Shown here in pieces: positions 1 through 5,418 of a stretch of 7,499 bases of DNA. The stretch lies in the NCBI GenBank assembly GCA_017471125.1, contig JAFUWR010000288.1:1-7499 (forward strand), in the 5' to 3' direction. Source of the DNA: Clostridia bacterium. GTDB taxonomy: Bacteria > Bacillota > Clostridia > Christensenellales > Aristaeellaceae. The position numbers were made by a program, and so were the translations under genes. The notes beneath the pieces are model-generated. The model had not been told where the DNA came from. It searched no databases and saw only the letters and a program-made list of their open reading frames with translations. Position 1 is the stretch's first letter. The number at the start of each line of letters is the position of its first letter.

Positions 1-1168
1 CCTGGCCCGCGATCAGGTCGGCGAACGCCTTGCCCTCGGCGTTGTACACCCGGTACACCCGCTTGAGGCCGGGGTTGGTGATCTTCTCCACGGTCTCGGA
101 GATCTTGATGCGGGGCTCGAACACGCCCGCGTCGTTGGTCACCGCGCACAGCTTGTACACCGCGCCGAACACCGGGTCGGACTTGGCGGTGATCATCCGC
201 TCGCCCACGCCGAAGGAGTCGATGGCGCCGCCCTGGTCCAGTATGGACGTGATGGTGTACTCGTCGAGGCTGTTGGACACGACGATCTTCGCCTCGGTGT
301 AGCCCGCCTCGTCCAGCATGCGCCGGGATTCCCGGGACAGGTAGGCCAGGTCGCCGGAGTCCAGCCGGATGCCGTAGTTCCTGGACTGGACGCCCCGGGC
401 CTTCATCTCGTCGAACACCCTGATGGCGTTGGGCACGCCGGACTTCAACACGTCGTAGGTGTCCACGAGCAATATGCAGTTGTCGGGGTAGACCTCGGCG
501 AATTTGCGGAAGGCCGTCAGCTCGTCCTGGTAGAACATGACCCAGCTGTGGGCCATGGTGCCGCCCACGGGGATGTCGAACTCCTGCCCCGCGGAGACGG
601 TGGCCGTGCCGTTGACGCCGCCGATGAAGCAGGCCCGCGCGCCCAGTATGGCCGCGTCGTTGTTGTGGGCGCGGCGTGCGCCGAAGTCGCTGACCGCCCG
701 GCCCGCGGCGGCGCGGACGATGCGGTTGGCCTTGGTGGCGATCAAGGACTGGTGGTTCACCTGGGCCAGCAGCTCCGTCTCGATCACCTGCGCCTGCACC
801 AGGTCGGCCACCACGGTGATGATGGGCTCGTTGGGATACATCACCGTGCCCTCCGGGAAGGCGTACACGTCGCCGGTGAAGCGAAACGCCGCCAGGTAGT
901 CGAGGAACTCGGCGCTGAACAGGTCCAGCCCCCGCAGGTACTCGATGTCCTCTGCCTCGAACCGCATGCCCTCGAGGTATTGCAAGATCTGCTCCAGCCC
1001 CGCGAAGATGGCGAAGCCGCCCTCGTCCGGGTTGCGCCGATAGAACACGTCGAAGGCCACCCGATGGCCCTGCTGCTCCTGGGTGAAGTAGCCGTTGGCC
1101 ATGGTCAGCTCGTACAGGTCCATCATCATGCTGATGTTCCGCCGGTCAAATATCGTCTTGTGCGTCAT
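1..1168 (-). CDS. pncB: Nicotinate phosphoribosyltransferase, 3' end beyond window
   Basis: The enzyme joins nicotinate to PRPP, with ATP hydrolysis, to make nicotinate mononucleotide; this is the entry step of the Preiss-Handler NAD salvage pathway and is cytoplasmic. I translated the minus strand from the ATG at 1168 and it stays open to the window edge, giving 389 codons; family members usually run to roughly 480-500 residues, so the C-terminus is missing. Family hallmarks are visible: DLYELTMANGY at residues 17-27, NHQSLIATKA at 138-147, DFGARRAHNND at 161-171, GGVNGTATVSAG at 183-194, GGTMAHSW at 202-209 with His207 at the position of the conserved phosphorylated histidine, and RLDSGDLAYLS at 268-278 (PRPP-binding region). 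A GGGGG tract 7 bases upstream serves as the ribosome binding site. It is the third gene of an operon, 18 bases after nadD, which uses its product. I see no frameshift. Confidence 0.95.
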   Translation of the reverse strand, partial: MTHKTIFDRRNISMMMDLYELTMANGYFTQEQQGHRVAFDVFYRRNPDEGGFAIFAGLEQILQYLEGMRFEAEDIEYLRGLDLFSAEFLDYLAAFRFTGDVYAFPEGTVMYPNEPIITVVADLVQAQVIETELLAQVNHQSLIATKANRIVRAAAGRAVSDFGARRAHNNDAAILGARACFIGGVNGTATVSAGQEFDIPVGGTMAHSWVMFYQDELTAFRKFAEVYPDNCILLVDTYDVLKSGVPNAIRVFDEMKARGVQSRNYGIRLDSGDLAYLSRESRRMLDEAGYTEAKIVVSNSLDEYTITSILDQGGAIDSFGVGERMITAKSDPVFGAVYKLCAVTNDAGVFEPRIKISETVEKITNPGLKRVYRVYNAEGKAFADLIAGQ

Positions 1169-1186
1169 GACTTATCCCCCATTATC

Positions 1187-1792
1187 TCAACGGCCATGGC
1201 CGTATAGTCCCCTTTTGCGTATGTAGCGATAGACGTCCTCCGTCACCAGATGGCGATAGGCATGCCCCTCCCGGACGAAGTGGCGGATGTCGGAGGAGGC
1301 CACGTCGATCTGGAACACGTCCACGACCTCGATCCGGGCGTTTTGCTCGCGGCGAAGCTGCTCCACCCGCGCGAGGAAGTCCGAATCGTCCATGCCGCCG
1401 CGGGTGAAGGCCAGCAGCGTCACGGTGTCCAGTATGACCTCCGGGTCCCGCCAGCGCGCCATGTCCAGCAGGCTGTCGGCCCCCAGGATCCAGTAGAGGT
1501 CGTCGCCGGGATACATCTCCCGGAATTCCCGGCAGGTGACGGCGGTGTAGCTGGGCCCGTCGCGCCGGACCTCCAGATCCGACACCTCGTACACGTCCCC
1601 GCAGGCCAGCCGGGTCATCTCGAGCCGGTCGCCCTTGGGGGCCACCTCCAGCGGGTCCTTCAGATAGGACTCCCCGGTGGGGATGAAGATCACCCGGTCC
1701 AGCCCCGCGGCCAGGCGGGCCTCCTCCGCGATGGTCAGGTGCCCCACGTGGATGGGGTTGAAGGTGCCGCCGAACAAGCCGATCCGCGCCAT
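1187..1792 (-). CDS. nadD: Nicotinate-mononucleotide adenylyltransferase
   Basis: NadD transfers AMP from ATP to nicotinate mononucleotide, giving nicotinate adenine dinucleotide, the last intermediate before NAD synthetase. The 201-residue product has the usual family length. It begins with the nucleotidyltransferase signature GGTFNPIHVGH (residues 8-18; His15 and His18 of the HxGH motif). Further matches are RDGPSYTAVT (77-86), ILGADSLLDMARW (102-114) and SSDIR (166-170), matching the C-terminal ISSTxIR motif. The stretch after strand 2 reads IPTGESYLKDP (37-47) instead of the common PPHK form, so the protein belongs to a less usual sub-branch. The start lies one base after the stop of the dehydrogenase gene (TGA-C-ATG), with AAGGGAAGG about 8 bases upstream, so translation is probably coupled. 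pncB follows 18 bases later. The obg/yqeK/rsfS genes that often flank housekeeping nadD are absent, so it may be a salvage-dedicated copy (inference). Confidence 0.95.
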   Translation of the reverse strand: MARIGLFGGTFNPIHVGHLTIAEEARLAAGLDRVIFIPTGESYLKDPLEVAPKGDRLEMTRLACGDVYEVSDLEVRRDGPSYTAVTCREFREMYPGDDLYWILGADSLLDMARWRDPEVILDTVTLLAFTRGGMDDSDFLARVEQLRREQNARIEVVDVFQIDVASSDIRHFVREGHAYRHLVTEDVYRYIRKRGLYGHGR

Positions 1793-1793
1793 G

Positions 1794-2762
1794 TCAGTAG
1801 CCTTCCCTTCGGGCCACGTCCCGGGCCAGGGGTTGGCCGTCGCAGTAGCGCTCGAAGTCCTCCAGGAACAGCTCCACGATGCGCTGCACCGTGTAGGGCA
1901 GGGTCATGTTCCCGGCCACGTGGGGCGTGATGAGCAGCCGCGGCGCGTCCCACAGCGTGGCCTCCGGCGGCACGGGCTCCTGCGTGAACACGTCCAGCGC
2001 CACGCCGGCGAAGCGGCCCTCGCGAAGCTGGGCCTCCAGCGCCGCCTGGTCGATCAGGCTGCCCCGGCCCACGTTGACGAGGTAGGCGTCCTCGGGCAGC
2101 AGCCGCAGCCGCTGGTCGTCCATCAGCCCCGCGGTGGCGGGGGTGGCGGGCAGGGACAGGATCAGCACGTCCGTCTCGGGCAGCACGTCGTCCAGCCGGT
2201 CCACGGTGTAGACCGCGTCGAAGAACCCCTCGGGGGCCTTGCCCCGGCGGTTGACGCCCACGATGGACTTGGGGCCGAAGGCCCGGATGCGCTTGGCGGC
2301 CTCGCGGCCGATGTCGCCGGTGCCCAGCAGCGTGACCCGGCTGCCCTTGATGGAGCGCACCGGCAGCGCCCGTTGCCAGCCGCGCTGGGCCACCACCGCG
2401 CCGTACTCCGGCAGGCGGCGCATCATCGCAAGCGTCACCATCAGGATGTGCTCCGCGATGGTCACGCCGTAGGCCCCGGACGAGTTGGTCAGCAGGATGC
2501 CGCTGCGGTCCTCCAGCACGGGCTTCAACACGTGGTCCACCCCGGCATAGGTGACGCACAGCCACTTGAGCTTGTCCGACGCGCCCTCCAGCAGCGCCGC
2601 GTCCGAGGCGAATATGACCTCGGCCTCCGCCGCGGCCTTTAACGCGGCCTCGAATTCGTCCAGGAACCGCGGCTCAAAGCCCCGCGCTGTCGCCGCGCCG
2701 GCGATGGACGCCCGCTGGGCGTCGGTCAGGACGGGTATGTGGATGACCAATTGCCTGCTCAT
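1794..2762 (-). CDS. D-isomer-specific 2-hydroxyacid dehydrogenase (NAD-binding), substrate unknown
   Basis: A 322-residue member of the D-2-hydroxyacid dehydrogenase family, which interconverts 2-oxoacids and D-2-hydroxyacids using NAD(H) or NADP(H). The order of motifs is normal: an N-terminal substrate-domain half, then the Rossmann glycine motif LLGTGDIGREAAKR (about 145-158), then NVGRGSLID (230-238) with catalytic Arg233, DVFTQEPVP (257-265) with catalytic Glu262, and ITPHVAGN (278-285) with catalytic His281. All three catalytic residues are present. Asn171 after the second Rossmann strand (VGVNRRGK) is where cofactor choice is usually set; the following arginines might allow NADPH, but this is uncertain. 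The length fits glyoxylate/hydroxypyruvate reductase-like or phosphoglycerate dehydrogenase-like enzymes without an ACT domain. The start at 2762 has GGGGAGG 7 bases upstream and a good promoter. It is the first gene of the operon with nadD and pncB; why it sits with NAD salvage genes is unknown. Confidence 0.93.
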   Translation of the reverse strand: MSRQLVIHIPVLTDAQRASIAGAATARGFEPRFLDEFEAALKAAAEAEVIFASDAALLEGASDKLKWLCVTYAGVDHVLKPVLEDRSGILLTNSSGAYGVTIAEHILMVTLAMMRRLPEYGAVVAQRGWQRALPVRSIKGSRVTLLGTGDIGREAAKRIRAFGPKSIVGVNRRGKAPEGFFDAVYTVDRLDDVLPETDVLILSLPATPATAGLMDDQRLRLLPEDAYLVNVGRGSLIDQAALEAQLREGRFAGVALDVFTQEPVPPEATLWDAPRLLITPHVAGNMTLPYTVQRIVELFLEDFERYCDGQPLARDVARREGY

Positions 2763-2793
2763 GGCTCGACCTCCCCTGTATCACTTCGCTACT

Positions 2794-2822
2794 ATTATAG
2801 GGGAAACGGGCGGGAAATGCAA
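2794..2822 (-). promoter_or_regulatory. Promoter for the dehydrogenase-nadD-pncB operon
   Basis: Read on the minus strand, TTGCAT (2822-2817) is followed by a 17-base spacer and a perfect TATAAT (2799-2794). The predicted start of transcription is about 25 bases before the ATG at 2762, leaving a short leader that carries the GGGGAGG ribosome binding site at 2770-2776. No attenuator or riboswitch fits in so short a leader. Confidence 0.75.
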
Positions 2823-2877
2823 GGGGGCGGCGCGGATGTGGCAGTCATCAATATATGCAGTGAAATTTTGTGCAAAC

Positions 2878-2893
2878 CGACAGTTGTGTGTCG
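2878..2893. promoter_or_regulatory. Candidate operator: inverted repeat over a -35 box
   Basis: CGACA (2878-2882) and TGTCG (2889-2893) form a 5-bp inverted repeat around six bases. It overlaps the predicted -35 box of the PPC-domain gene. TTACAT also occurs twice, at 2901-2906 and 2915-2920, on either side of the -10 box. These are short and could be chance. The rest of the 180-base divergent region (2763-2942) holds the two promoters, the two ribosome binding sites and an A+T-rich pocket from about 2840 to 2925; I see no reading frame or RNA gene in it. Confidence 0.3.
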
Positions 2894-2912
2894 ATGCGAT
2901 TTACATTATAAT
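2884..2912 (+). promoter_or_regulatory. Promoter for the PPC-domain gene
   Basis: A perfect TATAAT at 2907-2912 lies 17 bases after TTGTGT (2884-2889), which matches the -35 consensus only in its TTG. Predicted initiation is near 2919, about 24 bases before the chosen ATG. The -10 box sits inside a 10-bp palindrome, CATTATAATG (2904-2913). The promoter is divergent from that of the NAD salvage operon, with the two -10 boxes roughly 108 bases apart. Confidence 0.65.
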
Positions 2913-2942
2913 GATTACATATGGCATGAAGGAGGAATGGGC

Positions 2943-3368
2943 ATGGAGCATCGGCGATTTGGGGACAGCCTTGTGGCGCGGCTCGACAGGGGCGAGGAGA
3001 TCTGCGAGGCGCTGCTCGACCTGGCGGCGCGGGAGGACATCGGGCTCGCGGAGATCAGCGGGCTCGGGGCCGTGGACGACTTCACCGTGGGCGTGTTCGA
3101 CGCCCGGTCACAAAAGTACATCCCGAACACCTTCCAGGGGCCGCACGAGATCACCTCGCTGGTGGGCACGCTGACCACGATGGACGGCAAGCCCTACCTG
3201 CACCTCCACATGTCCGCGGGCGACCTCCACGGCCGCGTGGTGGGCGGGCACCTCACCCGGGCCACCATCAGCGTCACCGGCGAGATCGTGCTGCGCGTCC
3301 TCCCCGGCGCGGTCGGGCGGAAGTACGACGAGGACGTGGGGATCAATGTGATGGAATTCGAGGGATGA
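2943..3368 (+). CDS. PPC-domain (DUF296) protein, possible DNA-binding protein
   Basis: A 141-residue single-domain protein of the PPC/DUF296 family (plants and prokaryotes conserved). In plants the domain is joined to AT-hooks; the bacterial stand-alone proteins have no settled function, though they are often labelled DNA-binding. The family core is clear: ISGLGAVDDFTVGVFD (38-53), then the histidine cluster LHLHMSAGDLHGRVVGGHL (86-104) with His87, His89 and His103 in the positions usually taken as a metal site, then ATISVTGEIVLRVL (107-120). No signal peptide or membrane segment. I chose the ATG at 2943 because AAGGAGG (2929-2935) lies 7 bases before it; the ATG at 2937 is only one base from that site. 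The open frame extends further upstream to 2739, but that part runs through the promoter. It is monocistronic and followed by a strong terminator. Confidence 0.88.
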   Translation: MEHRRFGDSLVARLDRGEEICEALLDLAAREDIGLAEISGLGAVDDFTVGVFDARSQKYIPNTFQGPHEITSLVGTLTTMDGKPYLHLHMSAGDLHGRVVGGHLTRATISVTGEIVLRVLPGAVGRKYDEDVGINVMEFEG

Positions 3369-3399
3369 AAAAGCGGGAGGCGGTAAAGCCTCCCGTTTT
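3368..3399. terminator. Bidirectional intrinsic terminator between convergent genes
   Basis: CGGGAGGC (3374-3381) and GCCTCCCG (3388-3395) form a perfect 8-bp G+C-rich stem with a six-base loop GGTAAA. On the plus strand it is followed by TTTT (3396-3399); on the minus strand by C then TTTTT (3372-3368). It can therefore end both the PPC-domain gene (stop at 3366-3368) and the dipeptidase gene (stop at 3406-3404), which converge with a 35-base gap. Confidence 0.87.
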
Positions 3400-3403
3400 C
3401 ACG

Positions 3404-4318
3404 TCAGCGCCGATGGGCCTCGCTCTCCTTGAGCACGCGCCACAGGTTGAGCCCGGCGATATTTTGCAGGGTCTCCTCGGGGTAGCCGTGGCGGCGGAGC
3501 AGGTCGAGCACGGCGGGGAACCCGGTGGGGTCGCCGAGGCCGTCGGGCCAGGAGTCGATGCCGTCGAAGTCGGAGCCGAAGCCCAGCACGCGCTCGCCGC
3601 CCAGCTCGCAGATGGCGTCGATGTGGCGGAGCACGTCGTCGAGGGTGGCCTTGCCCTCGGGGTGGAGGAAGTTGGCGTAGAAGTTGATGCCGATGAAGCC
3701 GTTGCGGTCGATGATGGCCCTGACCTGGTCTTTGGTCAGGTTCCGGGGCGTGTCGCACAGCCAGCGGCAGTCCGAGTGGCTGGCGATGGGTGCAAGCTCG
3801 GCCCTGTCCATCAGGTCCCAGAAGCCCGCCTCGTTCAGGTGGGACACGTCGGCGCGGACGCCCGCGGCGTCCATCTCCCGCAGCAGCTCGAAGCCGAAGG
3901 GCTTTAGCCCCTTCTTCTCGCCGCCCAGAGCGGGGTAGCCGATCTCGTTTTCAAAGTTCCACGTCAGCGCGATCATCCGAAGCCGCCCGCGGGCCATGAA
4001 CTCGTGGAAGCGCTCGATGGAGCCCTCAAACATCTCGCCGCCCTCGCAGGACAGTATGCCGGTGGGCGTCGCGGGCGGCGCGTCGGGCAGGTCGTCCAGA
4101 AGCAGCGGCACCTTCAACTGGGGCACGACGGCCAGCATGTCCAGCCCGTCCTGGTAGGCCGTGCCCTCGGTGCCGTGCTTGCCCGCGAACAGCGCGAAGG
4201 TCTGGAGGCCGACGCCGCCCTTCTCCAGCTTGTCCGGGGTGATGACGCACCTTTCCGGGGCGGTGTGGCAGATGCCGATCTCATAGAGGGTGTCGCAGTG
4301 GGCGTCAGCGATGAACAT
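3404..4318 (-). CDS. Membrane dipeptidase-like zinc peptidase (peptidase family M19)
   Basis: A 304-residue enzyme of the renal/membrane dipeptidase family, binuclear zinc hydrolases that cleave dipeptides, including some with a D-residue at the C-terminal position. All expected metal ligands are present: His7 and Asp9 in DAHCDT, Glu92 in the SCEGGE segment (bridging carboxylate), His160 in DVSHL, His181 in ASHSD, and Asp250 in GFGSDFDG. PRNLTKDQVRAI (191-202) and GFIGINFY (207-214) are further family segments. There is no signal peptide or transmembrane segment, so despite the family name this protein is cytoplasmic. The ATG at 4318 is preceded by AAAGGAG with a 9-base gap. It is a single gene, divergent from cinA and convergent with the PPC-domain gene. 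No convincing promoter was found for it. The substrate is unknown; a role in using peptides taken up by the nearby Opp-type transporter is only a guess. Confidence 0.93.
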   Translation of the reverse strand: MFIADAHCDTLYEIGICHTAPERCVITPDKLEKGGVGLQTFALFAGKHGTEGTAYQDGLDMLAVVPQLKVPLLLDDLPDAPPATPTGILSCEGGEMFEGSIERFHEFMARGRLRMIALTWNFENEIGYPALGGEKKGLKPFGFELLREMDAAGVRADVSHLNEAGFWDLMDRAELAPIASHSDCRWLCDTPRNLTKDQVRAIIDRNGFIGINFYANFLHPEGKATLDDVLRHIDAICELGGERVLGFGSDFDGIDSWPDGLGDPTGFPAVLDLLRRHGYPEETLQNIAGLNLWRVLKESEAHRR

Positions 4319-4343
4319 AGGTCTGATCTCCTTTGTTTTGATA

Positions 4344-4373
4344 TTGACTTGCGCTTCCGCGGCGTGGTATCAT
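4344..4373 (+). promoter_or_regulatory. Promoter for the CinA-type gene
   Basis: TTGACT (4344-4349, five of six consensus bases) and TATCAT (4368-4373, five of six) are separated by 18 bases. Initiation would be near 4380, leaving a leader of only about 15 bases that is essentially the GGGGAAGGGGGG purine tract. The promoter lies in the 76-base divergent space shared with the dipeptidase gene, so the two transcription units could interfere. Confidence 0.7.
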
Positions 4374-4394
4374 GTCGGGGAAGGGGGGATGGAC

Positions 4395-4883
4395 ATGCCG
4401 CGAGGACATGATTTAGCGGACCTGTGGCGCGAGGTCACGCTGACGCTCATTCGCCGGGGTCAGACGATCTCCACCATGGAGAGCTGCACCGGCGGGCTGA
4501 TCGCGTCGCTGATCACGGACACCGAGGGCGCGTCGGAGGTGTTGAAGGGGGCTTTCGTCACCTACTGCAACGCCGCCAAGGTCATGCAGGGCGTGCCCGC
4601 CGAGGTCATCGAGCGCTATGGGGTCTACTCCGTCGAGACCGCCGAGGCGATGGCCCGGGCGTGCAAAAGGGCCTATGCCGCCGACATCGGCGTCGGCGTC
4701 ACCGGCACGCTGGGACGGCCCGACCCGAACAATTCAGACAGCGTTCCCGGCCAGGTGTGGTACGCCGTCGTCCGGGACGGAAGGACCGTGACCGAGGCGC
4801 TGGCCCTGCCGCCGCTTGACAGCCGCGCCGCCTGCAAGCGGTACGTGGCGGAAAAGATCGGCGCGGCGCTGCTGGAGGCGTGA
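4395..4883 (+). CDS. CinA C-terminal domain protein, PncC-like nicotinamide-nucleotide amidohydrolase
   Basis: A 162-residue stand-alone CinA C-terminal domain, the type represented by E. coli PncC, which deamidates nicotinamide mononucleotide to nicotinate mononucleotide. The N-terminal molybdopterin-binding-like half of full CinA is absent. The active-site segments are recognisable: MESCTGGLIASLITD (28-42) with the presumed nucleophile Ser30, and FVTYCNAAK (54-62) with conserved Tyr57 and Lys62. The following loop reads GVTGTLGRPDPNNSDSVPG (101-119) rather than the usual GIAGPDGG...KPVG form, so membership of a divergent subfamily is likely and NMN amidase activity is plausible, not certain. 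The start at 4395 has an AAGGGG tract 8 bases upstream; the ATG at 4389 abuts that tract and is the alternative. The gene has its own promoter and a hairpin terminator that covers its stop codon. If active it feeds the NadD substrate pool. Confidence 0.88.
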   Translation: MPRGHDLADLWREVTLTLIRRGQTISTMESCTGGLIASLITDTEGASEVLKGAFVTYCNAAKVMQGVPAEVIERYGVYSVETAEAMARACKRAYAADIGVGVTGTLGRPDPNNSDSVPGQVWYAVVRDGRTVTEALALPPLDSRAACKRYVAEKIGAALLEA

Positions 4884-4907
4884 GAGATTCTCACGCCTCT
4901 GCTTTTT
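4875..4907 (+). terminator. Intrinsic terminator overlapping two convergent stop codons
   Basis: GAGGCGTGAGA (4875-4885) pairs perfectly with TCTCACGCCTC (4889-4899), an 11-bp stem with a three-base loop, followed after TGC by TTTTT (4903-4907). It ends the plus-strand cinA gene, whose TGA (4881-4883) lies in the left arm. The right arm holds the TGA (4893-4891) of the NusG-like gene on the other strand. No T-tract follows the stem in the minus direction, so it is a weaker terminator for that gene. Confidence 0.87.
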
Positions 4908-5415
4908 CCAGCTTGACGGGCTCGTCGATCATGTCGTAGCCCACCCAGGTCTTGTACACCGCGCCGTCGAACTGGTACTGGATCTGGGCGCGGCCCTTGG
5001 GACGGTCCAGCTTGATGATCTCGCCCTCGAGGCCGCCCAGCGCGCCCTTGGCCAGCCGCACCCGCTCGCCCTCGCGATAGGTCTTGAGGATGCCGATGGT
5101 GCCGCCGCAGTCGTGGAGCATCCGGGCGAAGGCCAGGTTCGAGCCCTGGAGCAGGTAGCCGCACTCCGGCTCGCCCAGCACACGGGCCACGTTGTCCACC
5201 CGCTGGAGCATGCGCGGGTTCTCGAGGGGCTCGTCGGAATAGGCGAACAGGTAGCTGGGCAGGAAGTCCCGGGGCTCCTCGATGCACCGGCCCTTGACCC
5301 ACTTCCGCTGGATGATCTGCGGGATGACGATCTCCAGCGCCTCGAACCGCTGCCGGAGGCTCGCGGCGGCCTCCGGGCGCTTGAGGGTATTGCAGAACAG
5401 GCAGTAAGCGTACAT
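4891..5415 (-). CDS. NusG-family transcription elongation factor paralog (NGN-KOW)
   Basis: A 174-residue protein with the two-domain plan of NusG: an N-terminal NGN domain (about 1-105) and a C-terminal KOW domain (about 114-165). NGN domains bind the RNA polymerase clamp; KOW domains contact partners such as Rho, ribosomal S10 or RNA. The KOW core reads EGERVRLAKGALGGLEGEII (115-134) followed by KLDRPKGRAQIQYQF (135-149). The NGN part, including FLPSYLFAYSDEP (51-63), differs strongly from housekeeping NusG, and the secE/rplK genes that flank housekeeping nusG are absent. It is thus a specialised paralog, closest in style to the LoaP/RfaH-like antiterminators (inference). Cys5 and Cys8 form a CxxC in the first strand (YCLFC). 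The ATG at 5415 lies 3 bases after the transglutaminase-like gene, with GGAGG 8 bases upstream inside that gene, so it is co-transcribed. It is the last gene of its operon. Confidence 0.9.
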   Translation of the reverse strand: MYAYCLFCNTLKRPEAAASLRQRFEALEIVIPQIIQRKWVKGRCIEEPRDFLPSYLFAYSDEPLENPRMLQRVDNVARVLGEPECGYLLQGSNLAFARMLHDCGGTIGILKTYREGERVRLAKGALGGLEGEIIKLDRPKGRAQIQYQFDGAVYKTWVGYDMIDEPVKLEKAEA

Positions 5416-5418
5416 CGG

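Noticed and set aside
548..1207. Plus-strand open frame of 219 codons
   Set aside because: It lies opposite pncB, whose minus-strand translation shows clear family motifs; the plus frame is low-complexity Val/Gly/His-rich sequence typical of the antisense of G+C-rich genes.
1735..2565. Minus-strand open frame of 276 codons in another frame of the dehydrogenase
   Set aside because: Ala/Gly/Arg/Pro-rich frame-shifted shadow of the dehydrogenase and nadD; no ribosome binding site and no motif.
1677..2642. Plus-strand open frame of 321 codons opposite nadD and the dehydrogenase
   Set aside because: Antisense shadow with repetitive Gln/His/Gly/Leu-rich composition and no recognisable motif; the opposite strand encodes complete enzymes.
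2739..2942. Upstream extension of the PPC-domain protein
   Set aside because: The frame is open by chance through the promoter and the start of the divergent gene; the AAGGAGG at 2929-2935 points to the ATG at 2943.
4319..4394. Promoter for the dipeptidase gene
   Set aside because: The minus strand here has only weak TATAAT-like matches too close to the ribosome binding site and no partner -35 box; not called.
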